A stretch of DNA of 64,000 nt, taken from NCBI RefSeq assembly GCF_000812875.1, contig NZ_JSYK01000002.1, forward strand, positions 248,001 to 312,000. The letters are read 5' to 3'. Positions 35,449-44,982 of the stretch are shown piece after piece. The first letter of the stretch is position 1. Every line of letters starts with the position of its first letter. The position numbers and the translations under genes are program-made. Source of the DNA: Kaistella solincola. Its GTDB lineage: Bacteria; Bacteroidota; Bacteroidia; Flavobacteriales; Weeksellaceae. The notes beneath the pieces were generated by a model that searched no databases, was not told where the DNA came from, and saw only the letters and a program-made list of their open reading frames with translations.

Positions 35449-36048
35449 TTTTTTAATTTTTTACAGTCACTTCATTGTAACTGTGTGTAGGACAAAATTC
35501 CTTTGGTGAAGTTAAAACAGTTTTGGCCACATTCGTATGATAACTGTCAGGTTTACGTTTTTAGCGCGTATCATATTGACCAATTCCTTTTTTCAGGGCA
35601 GATTAGGAAAATTTTCTGCTCGAAATAATTTTAAAAAAAATGACAAAATAGCGGCAAATTTTTTGGTGCGAATGCAGGGATTTTTGAAAAAAAGAGAAAA
35701 GGAAAAAGGTAAAAGGAAAAAGTATTTAAAGAGGAAAGAAAAATTTTTGGCGCACAAACAGTCCTACGCGCCGCAAATTAATCTGTGAAAATCTGCGAGC
35801 GAAGACTTTCAGCAACTAAAAAATTCCGCTTTAAATGAGCATTTTTTCTTGATTTTGCATGCGAAGTTATTTTGAAAAAAATGCCGAAATAGCAGCATAT
35901 TTTTTTGGTGCGAAGTATTTCTAGCCCTGATTGCAGCGGCATCCTTTTTTGACGAGGAACGAGGAGAAAAAGATACAGCGGAAAGCAGGTTCCCGGCTCC
36001 TGAAAAATATTTGGCAGCGCTTTAGTTGCGCCGCGTTGCAAATTCCCT
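35449..36048. other. Gene-free stretch between the YceI gene and pyrG
   Basis: Upstream of the YceI gene lies an inverted repeat around ACAGTCAC/GTAACTGT (35462-35482). Then come a short-motif copy in reverse (35639-35664), a nearly pure purine tract (35686-35743), fragments related to the AATCTGCG words seen at 48450-48545, a second reverse motif copy (35874-35907) and the element R4 (35921-36002). I see no gene here; apparent frames across R4 arise from the repeat. Confidence 0.5.
35921..36002 (+). repeat. Structured interspersed element, copy R4
   Basis: Starts CTAGCCCTGATTGCAGCGGC and ends GCGGAAAGCAGGTTCCCGG. The outer stem is ATC-TTTTT paired with AAAAA-GAT (35941-35950 with 35967-35974, one bulged C) around a GACGAGGA/ACGAGGAG loop. 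It matches copy R3 at 48612 in the flanks (TAGCCCyGATTGCAGyGGCATC, AGCGGAAAGC/ACGGAAAGCG) but not in the core. It ends about 50 bp upstream of the pyrG promoter box. Confidence 0.65.
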
Positions 36049-36056
36049 TAACTTTG
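36026..36056 (+). promoter_or_regulatory. Promoter of pyrG (-33 TTG and -7 TAACTTTG)
   Basis: TTG at 36026-36028 and TAACTTTG at 36049-36056 are separated by 20 bp, the proper spacing for the Bacteroidota housekeeping promoter. The -7 box is 15 bp from the ATG at 36072. Confidence 0.65.
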
Positions 36057-36071
36057 CCCAAACCTAATCTA

Positions 36072-37679
36072 ATGAGTAAAAAGAACACGAAATACATCTT
36101 CGTAACGGGCGGTGTAACTTCTTCTTTAGGCAAGGGAATCGTCTCGGCATCGCTCGGCTTACTGCTGAAATCGAGAGGTTTTAATGTCACAATCCAAAAA
36201 CTTGACCCTTATATAAATATCGATCCGGGAACGCTGAATCCGTACGAACACGGCGAATGCTACGTGACGGAAGATGGCGCGGAAACCGACCTTGATCTGG
36301 GCCACTACGAAAGATTTCTGGATTCTAAAACTTCGCAAAATAATAACGTAACAACCGGTAAAATTTACCAAACCGTAATTGAAAAAGAGCGGAAAGGTGA
36401 TTTTCTGGGGAAAACCGTGCAGGTGATTCCGCATATTACGAACGAAATTAAGCGCCGAATAAAAATACTGGCGAAACAGAACTACGACATCATCATCACC
36501 GAAATTGGCGGAACTGTTGGCGATATAGAATCGCTTCCTTATATAGAAAGTGTTCGACAATTAAAATGGGAACTGGGTGAAAATAATTCCATGGTGATTC
36601 ATTTGACTTTGTTGCCGTATTTGGCCTCAAGCGGAGAACTGAAGACGAAACCCTCGCAACACTCGGTGCGCCAGCTGATGGAATCGGGAATTCAGGCGGA
36701 TGTCCTGGTTTGCCGCACGGAGCACATTATCCCGAAAGAGCAGCGCATGAAACTGGCGCAGTTTTGCAACGTGCCATTGGAAAACGTGATTGAATGTAAA
36801 GACCTGGAAACGATTTACGAAGTTCCGCTTTATTTGCAGAAACAGGACTTTGATGATGTGGTTTTAAAAGAACTGAACTTAAAATCTGACTCAGAAGCCG
36901 ACCTGAAAGACTGGAAAAGCTTTTTGAAAAAATATAAAAATCCGAAAAAATCGGTGGAAATCGCGCTGATCGGAAAATATGTTTCGCTGCAGGATTCTTA
37001 TAAATCGATTGCTGAAGCATTTATCCACGCTGGCGCTAATATGGAAACTGAAGTGAAAATCCGCTGGGTGTACAGCGGTGAGCTGACGGAAGAAAATATC
37101 GCCGAAACTTTGCAGGGAATTGACGGAATGCTGATCGCACCCGGATTCGGTGATCGCGGCATCGAAGGAAAAATTGCAGCCGCGAAATTCGCGAGAGAAA
37201 ATAATATTCCGCTTTTGGGAATTTGCCTCGGAATGCAGATTATGACGATTGAATTTGCGAGAAATGTCTTGGGCTACCAGAAAGCCAATTCCATGGAATT
37301 TGACACTTCCACGCCGGAACCCGTGATCTCATTAATGGAAGACCAGAAAAATGTGGTGGAAAAAGGCGGCACAATGCGTCTTGGCGCCTGGAAATGTGCG
37401 CTGAAAGGCGGCTCGAAACTTATCGAAATTTACGGTTCGAAAAATATTTCGGAAAGGCACCGCCATCGTTATGAATTCAATTCTGAATATAAAGAGGAGT
37501 TTGAAAAGAACGGTTTGGTTCCGACGGGCGTCAATCCGGAAACGGAACTGGTGGAAACCATTGAGCTTAAAGATCATCCTTTCTATATCGGTGTTCAATA
37601 TCACCCGGAATATAAGAGCACGGTTGCCTCGCCGCATCCTTTATTCAAGGCGCTGATACAAGCTTCCGCGAAAAAATAA
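36072..37679 (+). CDS. pyrG: CTP synthase
   Basis: A 535-residue enzyme that makes CTP from UTP, ATP and glutamine. The N-terminal synthase domain starts MSKKNTKYIFVTGGVTSSLGKG with the P-loop-like GGVTSSLGKGI; the C-terminal glutamine amidotransferase domain has the nucleophile Cys385 in LGICLGMQ and the HPE partner in QYHPEYKS. Length is normal. The ATG at 36072 was chosen because it gives the canonical N-terminus and follows the promoter; longer in-frame readings run through a repeat element. Confidence 0.98.
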   Translation: MSKKNTKYIFVTGGVTSSLGKGIVSASLGLLLKSRGFNVTIQKLDPYINIDPGTLNPYEHGECYVTEDGAETDLDLGHYERFLDSKTSQNNNVTTGKIYQTVIEKERKGDFLGKTVQVIPHITNEIKRRIKILAKQNYDIIITEIGGTVGDIESLPYIESVRQLKWELGENNSMVIHLTLLPYLASSGELKTKPSQHSVRQLMESGIQADVLVCRTEHIIPKEQRMKLAQFCNVPLENVIECKDLETIYEVPLYLQKQDFDDVVLKELNLKSDSEADLKDWKSFLKKYKNPKKSVEIALIGKYVSLQDSYKSIAEAFIHAGANMETEVKIRWVYSGELTEENIAETLQGIDGMLIAPGFGDRGIEGKIAAAKFARENNIPLLGICLGMQIMTIEFARNVLGYQKANSMEFDTSTPEPVISLMEDQKNVVEKGGTMRLGAWKCALKGGSKLIEIYGSKNISERHRHRYEFNSEYKEEFEKNGLVPTGVNPETELVETIELKDHPFYIGVQYHPEYKSTVASPHPLFKALIQASAKK

Positions 37680-37685
37680 ACAACA

Positions 37686-37724
37686 AGAGATAAAAGACAG
37701 CCGTTTTTTATCTCTCGTTTTTTA
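37686..37724 (+). terminator. Terminator after pyrG
   Basis: AGAGATAAAA pairs perfectly with TTTTATCTCT (37686-37695 with 37706-37715), followed by CGTTTTTT. Confidence 0.75.
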
Positions 37725-37764
37725 AATGAATAGGTAAAATCTTCTTGATTGCCAAAAATTTCAG

Positions 37765-37772
37765 TATTTTTG
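37765..37772 (+). promoter_or_regulatory. -7 promoter box of yidC
   Basis: TATTTTTG matches TAnnTTTG; a TTG at 37745-37747 lies 17 bp upstream. The yidC ATG is 69 bp further on. Confidence 0.55.
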
Positions 37773-37841
37773 CCACCTAAAATTATGAGGCAGGAAAGGC
37801 AAATTTTTGAGCTTCGCGATTTCAATTCCAAATAAATTAAA

Positions 37842-39650
37842 ATGCAGCAAAATAACGGTTTAGATAAAAACCAACTGATCAGTTTCGTTTTGTTTTCTTT
37901 GTTGATCATGGGCGCCATGTTTTATTTTCAGAATAAGCAGGCTACAGAACAGCAGTTAGCAGAAGGGCAAAAGACCACTCAAGTAACGCCAGCGACACCC
38001 AACGCAACAAAGCCGGCAGTTGTAGCCAACCTGAACGACAGTGTACAGGCAACTTCAATTCAGCAAGTTCAGTTAAAAAATAAAGAGCTGACGGTTTCTA
38101 TTTCTACTTTAGGCGGCCAGCTTTCTACCGTGGAGCTGAACGAATACAAAGCGTACAACAAAAATACCGATGTAAACGACAAAAAATTACTGCTTTTTGA
38201 CCAGAATAATTCTTCATACGGATTTCAGTTTAAAGATAAAACGGGTAAAATTTTCAGCACTAAAGATTTAGTTTTCACGCCGACACAAAACGGAAATACC
38301 GTAACGATGCAGGCGAATGCAAATGGCGCTGTGATCCAATTCATTTATACGTTGCTCGGGAAATATACGATTGACTTTAACGTAAAAACACAAGGTTTAT
38401 CTCAGCTGGTTTCGGATACCAAAGCAGATTTTGTTTGGGATTTTACAGCGCGTCAGCATGAAAAAGGACGTTCGCAGGAACAAACTCATACGGAATTTAA
38501 TTACGTTTTTGATAATTACAGCAGTTTTGATTACGACGGGAGAACCACAATGGAGGAACCGGACGAAACCCTAAACTGGTTGGCTATAAAACAGCAGTTT
38601 TTCGCGATGGTGATTGAGCCGCAAAACGGTTTTAAAAACTCGCAGGGCAGTCAGGACATGATTGACGAAGGCGATTTTCTGAAAAAATTTAATTTTAACG
38701 GTCAGGTTGATTTGGCCGGCGGTGAAATGAGCCAGAATTACAAATGGTATTTCATGCCTTTGGATTTGCCTTTATTAAAATCTTACGACAAAAACTTCGA
38801 TGAATTGCTTCCACTGGGTTGGTCGTTCATCGGAACTTTAAACCGATGGTTTTTCATCCCGATGTACAATTTGATTTCAAGTTGGGGATTAGCTGCAGGT
38901 TGGGTAATTTTCCTGATGACGATCATCGTGAAAATTATTTTGTCGCCGGTAATGTTTAAGCAGCATAAGCTGAGCGCGATGATGCGCGTAATTCGTCCGG
39001 AAATTGATGAAGTAAACGCGAAATACAAAGACGCCGACCCGATGAAAAAGCAGCAGGAAACCATGGCGGTTTACCGGAAAGCCGGTGTAAACCAAATGGC
39101 GGGCTGTTTGCCGGGACTTTTACAGGTACCGATTTTCTACGCCCTGTTCCGCTTTTTTCCGAATATGATTGACCTCCGTGGAAAAAGTTTTTGGTTCGCT
39201 AAAGATTTGACCGCATATGACGATGTGATAAAACTTCCGTTTTCAATTCCGTTATTAGGAGATCATTTAAGCATATTTGCGATTGCGTGTACCGTGGTGA
39301 TTTTAATTTACACCGTAATGACTGCCGGAAATATTCAGCAGCCAACTCAGGAAGGTATGCCGAATATGAAAGTGATTATGTACATTTTCCCGATTACTTT
39401 CCTTTTCTTCCTTAATACCTCCGCATCCGGACTTTCGTGGTATTACTTCGTATCGAATGCGATTAATATTTTAATCATTTTAGTCATTAAATATTGGATT
39501 TTGGATGAAAAGAAAATTCATGCCCAAATACAGGCGAATAAATTGAAAGAGCCGAAGAAAGAAGGAAAACTTCAGAAAAGAATGCGCGTGATGATGGAAA
39601 AAGCACAGGAACAGCAAAAACTTCAGCAACAGCAGTCTAAGAAGAAATAG
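37842..39650 (+). CDS. yidC: Membrane protein insertase YidC
   Basis: A 602-residue YidC/Oxa1 insertase that places proteins into the inner membrane with or without Sec. It has an N-terminal membrane anchor (about residues 8-25), a large periplasmic beta-supersandwich domain (about 70-330) and the conserved five-helix core, including QMAGCLPGLLQVPIFYALFRFFP with the usual Oxa1 signature and the cytoplasmic coiled C1 loop. The C-terminal tail is Lys/Gln-rich, as in ribosome-binding YidC forms. Length is typical of Bacteroidota. Confidence 0.97.
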   Translation: MQQNNGLDKNQLISFVLFSLLIMGAMFYFQNKQATEQQLAEGQKTTQVTPATPNATKPAVVANLNDSVQATSIQQVQLKNKELTVSISTLGGQLSTVELNEYKAYNKNTDVNDKKLLLFDQNNSSYGFQFKDKTGKIFSTKDLVFTPTQNGNTVTMQANANGAVIQFIYTLLGKYTIDFNVKTQGLSQLVSDTKADFVWDFTARQHEKGRSQEQTHTEFNYVFDNYSSFDYDGRTTMEEPDETLNWLAIKQQFFAMVIEPQNGFKNSQGSQDMIDEGDFLKKFNFNGQVDLAGGEMSQNYKWYFMPLDLPLLKSYDKNFDELLPLGWSFIGTLNRWFFIPMYNLISSWGLAAGWVIFLMTIIVKIILSPVMFKQHKLSAMMRVIRPEIDEVNAKYKDADPMKKQQETMAVYRKAGVNQMAGCLPGLLQVPIFYALFRFFPNMIDLRGKSFWFAKDLTAYDDVIKLPFSIPLLGDHLSIFAIACTVVILIYTVMTAGNIQQPTQEGMPNMKVIMYIFPITFLFFLNTSASGLSWYYFVSNAINILIILVIKYWILDEKKIHAQIQANKLKEPKKEGKLQKRMRVMMEKAQEQQKLQQQQSKKK

Positions 39651-39665
39651 AAAAAAACACCAAGA

Positions 39666-39694
39666 AAGCCGGAAGAAAATCTTCCGGCTTTTTT
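39666..39694 (+). terminator. Terminator after yidC
   Basis: AAGCCGGAAGA/TCTTCCGGCTT, an 11-bp perfect stem with a three-base loop, is followed by TTTT; it overlaps the end of rnhB by two bases. Confidence 0.8.
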
Positions 39695-40316
39695 ATGCTT
39701 CTAAATATGCTGCTTCCTCTTCCGGCGCCGCTTGGCTATAATCTAAGCGGAATGACCTTCGGTGATGAACAGTTGGCCCAAATTCCATTAATGCATTCTG
39801 ATGTGCTTTTGTCGCATAGCCCATATTGGTGTTCCAGCCATATTGCGGAAATTCGTCATGAAGTTTTATCATCAGTTGATCACGGTAATTTTTTGCTAAA
39901 ATTGAAGCACACGCAATTGAAAGAAATTTTTCATCACCTTTTATAATACACTGATGTGGAATAAAAGGATAAGCGTGGAACCGGTTGCCATCAACTAATA
40001 TAAGTTCCGGGCGCGTCGTTAATTGATCTACGGCACGGTGCATCGCGTGAATGCTGGCGTTTAGAATATTGTGTTCATCTATAAAAGACGGCGGAAGTTC
40101 CGCAATTGCAAACTCCATTACATTTTCTTTAATATAGGAGTCCAAATCCATTCGGGTCTGAAACGTTAATTTTTTGGAATCATTAACCAAATTTTGCTTA
40201 AATTTTTTGGGTAAAATAACAGCTGCAGCTACGACCGGACCGCAAAGACATCCTCTTCCTACTTCATCGCAACCTGCCTCCAGGTAGAGCGATGACCAGC
40301 TTTTACGCAATTTCAT
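39693..40316 (-). CDS. rnhB: Ribonuclease HII
   Basis: A 207-residue endoribonuclease that nicks RNA in RNA-DNA hybrids, including single ribonucleotides. The start GCDEVGRGCLCGPVVAAAV carries the catalytic Asp and Glu, and ELILVDGNRF supplies the third Asp; SIACASILAKNYRD is the second signature. Length is normal. It is convergent with yidC and has a promoter box 41 bp upstream. Confidence 0.96.
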   Translation of the reverse strand: MKLRKSWSSLYLEAGCDEVGRGCLCGPVVAAAVILPKKFKQNLVNDSKKLTFQTRMDLDSYIKENVMEFAIAELPPSFIDEHNILNASIHAMHRAVDQLTTRPELILVDGNRFHAYPFIPHQCIIKGDEKFLSIACASILAKNYRDQLMIKLHDEFPQYGWNTNMGYATKAHQNALMEFGPTVHHRRSFRLDYSQAAPEEEAAYLEA

Positions 40317-40356
40317 TTATAGTACCTGTTTAATAATTAAATGGTAATTAAGGTGA

Positions 40357-40364
40357 CAAAAATA
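40357..40364 (-). promoter_or_regulatory. -7 promoter box of rnhB
   Basis: The minus strand reads TATTTTTG, and a TTTG (CAAA at 40388-40391 on the plus strand) lies 23 bp upstream as a possible -33. Confidence 0.5.
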
Positions 40365-40451
40365 CAAATTAATTAAGAATTTGTTAACAAATAATTTGGA
40401 TATATAAATTAAAGTGTGCACTTTTGTTGTAATGAAAAAATTTAATTTGAT

Positions 40452-43400
40452 ATGAAGAAACTAACAACAAGCGTTTTAGCTGTAGTTTTGACTGCTTCAT
40501 TTGCTTTGGTAAATGCACAGACAAGAGATACAATTAAAACACAGGATATCGAAGGCGTCGTAGTTACGGCTTTAGGTATTAAAAGAGAGAAAAAATCACT
40601 GGGTTACTCTTCTCAGGAGGTTAAAGCAGACGCTTTAACAGAAGGAACAACCAACACAGGAAACATTGCTTCTCAACTTTCCGGGAAAGTTGCAGGTCTT
40701 AATGTTACTACAACCAGTAACTTTGGGGGTTCTGCCAACTTGGTAATTAGAGGGGTTAAGTCTGTAGACGGTGCTGCTCCTTTGGTGGTAATTGACGGGT
40801 CGCCTGTTAACAACACCTCTTCACTCTACGGTAATACAGATTACGGTAACGCGCTTTCTGACATCAACCAGGAAGATATCGCTTCAATCAACGTCTTGAA
40901 AGGTGCGGCAGCATCTGCTCTTTACGGTGAAAGAGGTTTGAATGGTGTAATTTTGATTACTACCAAAAACGGTAGAGGAAATGATGACGGATCTTGGGGT
41001 GTAACCTGGTCAACAGGTGTTCAAGCAGGATTTGTTGATAAAAGCACCTTTGCTGAATACCAAGACAAATACGGCGCTGGATACGATCCTAGCTTCTATA
41101 CCGAAAATCCTGCACCAGACGGAAATTTCTATGCAAACTTTGCAGAAGATGCTTCTTGGGGACCAAGATTCAACCCGAATCAGTTGGTTTACCAATGGGA
41201 ATCTTTGGATCCGACTTCACCAACATATGGTAAAGCGACTCCTTGGGTAGCTGGTAAAAACGCTCCAATCGAATTTTTCGAAACACCTTTCACTTTCTCG
41301 AATACTGTTTCATTGCAAAAAGGCAATCAAAACTCAAACATCTTGTTTTCTTATGATAACATGACGCAAAGTGGAATAATGCCGAACTCTAAACTTTCCA
41401 AAAACACCTTCTCTTTAAAAGCAAATTACGATTTTACAGAAAAGCTTCACGCATCATTCTACACAACATTAACTTTACAAGACACAAAAGGTAGAGCAAT
41501 CGGAGCGTACAGTGACAATATTATGTCTGGTTTCAGACAATGGTGGCAAACCAACGTAGATGTATTATCGCTAAGAGATGCTTATTTCAGAAACATTGCG
41601 AATCCGGTAGAAGCTAACAATTACGGTAACGTAACCTGGAACCCTTACGACTCCAGCAATACGCGACCAATTTTCTGGAACAACCCTTACTTCCAGGCGT
41701 ATGAGAATGCACCTAGAGACCAAAGAAACAGAAACTTTAATGTTGCGAGCATAACCTATGATTTTACTAAGGATATCAGTGTAATGGGTAGAGTTTCTTA
41801 TGACAGAAGTGATCTGCGCGTTGAGCAAAAAATGGCAGTTGGTACGCTTGCAAGTGGTTTTGGTGCTTCTGGTAACGATGTTGCATCAGGATACGCAAGA
41901 AGAGATGTTCGTCGAAACGAAACCAACTACGATTTGATCGGTAACTATAAATTTGATATTACAGATAATGTAAATGTTAGCGGTATCGTCGGTGGAACTA
42001 TAAGAAGAAACTACAATAGCAGCCTTTACGCTTCTACAGAAGGAGGTTTGGTAATCAGAAATATCTATAGCCTTGGTAACAGTGCTGCACCTACGTTAGC
42101 ACCTTCTGAAAGTGAAGTAACTTGGCAAACGAATTCGGGATATGCTTCAGCATCTTTCGATTTCTACAAAATCTTCTATTTAGATGGAACTTACCGTGTT
42201 GACCAGAGTTCAACGCTTCCGGGAGGAAACAACGTTTATGGTTACGGTTCTGTCACCGGTGCTTTGATCTTATCAGAATTGATAAAACCAAGCTGGATGA
42301 ACTTCTGGAAATTAAGAGCAAACTATGCTGAAGTTGGTGGAACAGCAGATCCATATCAGTTAGCATACTACTATGCTCCAGCAGGATTCTTTGGTGATGT
42401 AGGTCTTTCCGGAACTCAAACAAGACAGCCAAACGCTGACTTGAAACCACAAAGAGCAAAAGAATTCGAGGTGGGTACTGAAGGTAGCTTCTTCAAAAAC
42501 AGATTCACTTTTGATTTGGCATACTACAAAACAAAAACCATTAACCAGATCCTTCCTACTCTTCCAATTTCATCAGCGTCTGGGTTAAGCTCAGCTTCTG
42601 TAAATGCTGGACAGATTGACAACTGGGGTTATGAAGTTGCTTTAGGACTTGTTCCAATTAAAACTTCAAACTTTACCTGGAATATGGACATCAACTGGTC
42701 ACAAAACAGAAACAAAGTTGTTGAACTTCTTCATAATGAAGTTTCTGATGTATCCAACGTATTACTTCAAGGATACCAAGGTGGTGTTTCACTTAACGCA
42801 AGAGAAGGTGAAGCTTGGGGTACTTTAGTAGGTAGTGATTATGTTTTCTTAAATGGTCAGCCAGTAGTTAATGCTACAACTGGTTATTACTTAAGAGAAA
42901 ACAACAAGATTATTGGTAATGCAACACCAGACTGGATTGGTGGTGTAAGAAACAGCTTTGATTACAAAGGACTTTCTGTAAGTTTCTTGATCGATGTTAG
43001 ACAAGGTGGTGATGTATTTTCTACCGATATGTATTACGGTTTGGCAACAGGTTTGTATCCTGAATCTGCCGTAGGTGATATCAGAGAAAAAGGAATTGTT
43101 TGGCCAGGTGTAAATCCAGATGGTAGCCCGAATACAACCAATACACGTAACCCTTCAGCATTTGGATCATTGGACGGGTATGCTAGAATGCCTGCAAGCC
43201 GTTTCGTATATGATGGTTCATATGTTAAACTAAGAGAAGCTGCTATTGGGTATACCCTTCCAAAAACCATTTTGGCTGGGACTTGGGTGAGAGACGCTAA
43301 AGTATCTTTAGTAGGTAGAAACTTATGGATTATCCACAAAAACTTGCCTTATGCAGACCCTGAAAACATGGTCGGCGGTGGCCTAAGTTCATACGGATGG

Positions 43401-43460
43401 TCAATCGGTTCTCTACCAACAACAAGAGATATCGGATTAAATGTTACTTTAAAATTCTAA
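40452..43460 (+). CDS. SusC/RagA-family TonB-linked outer-membrane protein
   Basis: A 1002-residue TonB-dependent receptor of the SusC type, which with SusD imports glycans or peptides through the outer membrane. A signal peptide (residues 1-22, ending VNAQ) is followed directly by the TonB-box-like segment EGVVVTALG, so the carboxypeptidase-regulatory domain usual in SusC is absent. The plug domain carries the SusC signature LVVIDGSPVNN and VLKGAAASALYGERGLNGVILITTKNG, and the barrel ends in an aromatic/Phe terminus (LKF). It precedes a SusD gene by 10 bp. No glycosidase, sulfatase or regulator is adjacent, so the substrate is unknown. Confidence 0.95.
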   Translation: MKKLTTSVLAVVLTASFALVNAQTRDTIKTQDIEGVVVTALGIKREKKSLGYSSQEVKADALTEGTTNTGNIASQLSGKVAGLNVTTTSNFGGSANLVIRGVKSVDGAAPLVVIDGSPVNNTSSLYGNTDYGNALSDINQEDIASINVLKGAAASALYGERGLNGVILITTKNGRGNDDGSWGVTWSTGVQAGFVDKSTFAEYQDKYGAGYDPSFYTENPAPDGNFYANFAEDASWGPRFNPNQLVYQWESLDPTSPTYGKATPWVAGKNAPIEFFETPFTFSNTVSLQKGNQNSNILFSYDNMTQSGIMPNSKLSKNTFSLKANYDFTEKLHASFYTTLTLQDTKGRAIGAYSDNIMSGFRQWWQTNVDVLSLRDAYFRNIANPVEANNYGNVTWNPYDSSNTRPIFWNNPYFQAYENAPRDQRNRNFNVASITYDFTKDISVMGRVSYDRSDLRVEQKMAVGTLASGFGASGNDVASGYARRDVRRNETNYDLIGNYKFDITDNVNVSGIVGGTIRRNYNSSLYASTEGGLVIRNIYSLGNSAAPTLAPSESEVTWQTNSGYASASFDFYKIFYLDGTYRVDQSSTLPGGNNVYGYGSVTGALILSELIKPSWMNFWKLRANYAEVGGTADPYQLAYYYAPAGFFGDVGLSGTQTRQPNADLKPQRAKEFEVGTEGSFFKNRFTFDLAYYKTKTINQILPTLPISSASGLSSASVNAGQIDNWGYEVALGLVPIKTSNFTWNMDINWSQNRNKVVELLHNEVSDVSNVLLQGYQGGVSLNAREGEAWGTLVGSDYVFLNGQPVVNATTGYYLRENNKIIGNATPDWIGGVRNSFDYKGLSVSFLIDVRQGGDVFSTDMYYGLATGLYPESAVGDIREKGIVWPGVNPDGSPNTTNTRNPSAFGSLDGYARMPASRFVYDGSYVKLREAAIGYTLPKTILAGTWVRDAKVSLVGRNLWIIHKNLPYADPENMVGGGLSSYGWSIGSLPTTRDIGLNVTLKF

Positions 43461-43470
43461 GATTACAACA

Positions 43471-44901
43471 ATGAAAAAAATACTTAATAAACTTATCATA
43501 GGTGCGTTGGCTGCAATCAGCCTTACGTCGTGCCAGAGAGATTTGCTTTCATTAAATGAAAACGTGAAAGCTCCCTCTGTATTGCCTTCTGAGACATTAT
43601 TGGCAATGGGGCAAGAAAGGTTTTTCTACTCTACATTTACGGGTAGCGTAAACTTTAATAACTATCGTTTCTTCGTTCAACAGTGGACCGAAACCACCTA
43701 TACAGACGAAACAAACTACGACTTGGTTACCCGTAACCAACCTCGTAACCACTGGAACAGAATGTATGTGAACTCATTGAACAATTATGAGCAAGCTAAA
43801 AAGAACCTTCCGGCCGAAGCTGCTCTTTCTGAAGCAGAAAGAACAAATAAGATGGCTACTTTGGAAATCTCACAAATTATAGTTTGGGAAAACTTGGTAG
43901 ACACTTACGGTAACGTACCATATTTTGATGCGCTAGCAGCAGCAGAGGGTAATTTTGCGCCAAAATATGATGATGCAAAAGCAATTTATGCTGATCTTTT
44001 GAAAAGAATTGATGCCGTTGTTGCACAAATTGATGAAGGTGCAAATGGATACGGAAGTGGTGACTTAGTTTATGGTGGAGATATGACAAAATGGAAACAT
44101 GTTGCAAACTCTGTAAAACTAAGAATGGCTCTTAACTTAGCTGACGTAGATCCTGCGACTTCAAAATCTGCTGCAGAAGCAGCGGTAGCTTCAGGTGTAA
44201 TTGCTTCAGCAGATGAGTCTTATACTCTGGACTTCGCTGGTGGAACTTATAATAACCCAGTTTATGACGATTTAGTTGCTTCAGGTAGAAATGACTTTGT
44301 TCCAACAGAACTGGTTATTAACATGATGAACGCTAAAAATGATCCAAGAAGAGAAGTTTGGTTTACTACTGTTGACGGTAAATATGTTGGAGGTATATTT
44401 GGAGAATTAAATCCATTTAATGGTAAATCTCACATGAGTGATTTCTGGTTAGCGCCTGATGCACCAGCACCATACTTAAGCTACGAAGAAGTATTGTTTA
44501 TGAAAGCTGAAGCAGCTGCAAGAGGATACAACGTAGGCGGAACTGCTGCTGAAATGTACAACAAAGCTGTACTAACTTCAATGGCCTTGAACGAGGTAAG
44601 CACTGCTGATGCTGCAGCTTATTTAGCTGCTCATCCATACGATGCTGCAAACTGGAAAAAATCAATTGGGGAAGAAGCTTACATTGCTTTATTCAACCAG
44701 CCTTTCGGTGCTTGGTTATTCTCAAGAAGATTAGATTATCCTAAGTTTGAAAACCCTAAAAACAATAAACTTGAAGGGGTACCGGTAAGAATGCCTTACT
44801 CTGATCAGGAATATGTGTTGAACAAAACAAATGTAACTGCTGCTGCGACCGCAATAGGTGGTGACAAAGCAACTACAAAACTGTTCTGGGACAAATTCTA
44901 A
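43471..44901 (+). CDS. SusD/RagB-family lipoprotein
   Basis: A 476-residue surface lipoprotein that caps the SusC channel and binds the nutrient. The lipobox is LTSC with Cys at about residue 22 following a hydrophobic signal. The rest is a SusD-like fold (SusD-like_2 type), with TPR-type helices containing YVNSLNNYEQAKKNLP and NAKNDPRREVWF near the middle and a C-terminal SRRLDYPKFENP segment. It is the second gene of the pair and is followed by a strong terminator. Substrate unknown. Confidence 0.93.
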   Translation: MKKILNKLIIGALAAISLTSCQRDLLSLNENVKAPSVLPSETLLAMGQERFFYSTFTGSVNFNNYRFFVQQWTETTYTDETNYDLVTRNQPRNHWNRMYVNSLNNYEQAKKNLPAEAALSEAERTNKMATLEISQIIVWENLVDTYGNVPYFDALAAAEGNFAPKYDDAKAIYADLLKRIDAVVAQIDEGANGYGSGDLVYGGDMTKWKHVANSVKLRMALNLADVDPATSKSAAEAAVASGVIASADESYTLDFAGGTYNNPVYDDLVASGRNDFVPTELVINMMNAKNDPRREVWFTTVDGKYVGGIFGELNPFNGKSHMSDFWLAPDAPAPYLSYEEVLFMKAEAAARGYNVGGTAAEMYNKAVLTSMALNEVSTADAAAYLAAHPYDAANWKKSIGEEAYIALFNQPFGAWLFSRRLDYPKFENPKNNKLEGVPVRMPYSDQEYVLNKTNVTAAATAIGGDKATTKLFWDKF

Positions 44902-44925
44902 GGTTTAACCTTCAGTAATTAATTC

Positions 44926-44954
44926 AGCCACTCCTCGGAGTGGCTTTTTTATTT
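44926..44954 (+). terminator. Terminator after the SusD gene
   Basis: AGCCACTC/GAGTGGCT with a four-base loop is followed by TTTTTTATTT. Confidence 0.85.
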
Positions 44955-44957
44955 CTG

Positions 44958-44965
44958 TATATTTG
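44958..44965 (+). promoter_or_regulatory. -7 promoter box of argS
   Basis: TATATTTG is a full TAnnTTTG match 17 bp before the ATG at 44983 and follows the SusD terminator immediately. Confidence 0.6.
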
Positions 44966-44982
44966 TATATCAAAAATCTACC

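Noticed and set aside
35778-36041. Minus-strand open frames over element R4 (and a similar one at 48446-48652 over R3) that share a peptide with MPLQSGL
   Set aside because: The shared peptide comes from the shared flank of repeats R3 and R4; neither frame has a promoter or homologous length, so they are artefacts of the repeat.
35931-36071. Upstream extension of pyrG
   Set aside because: The extra residues come from repeat R4 and the promoter region; CTP synthase has its normal start at 36072.
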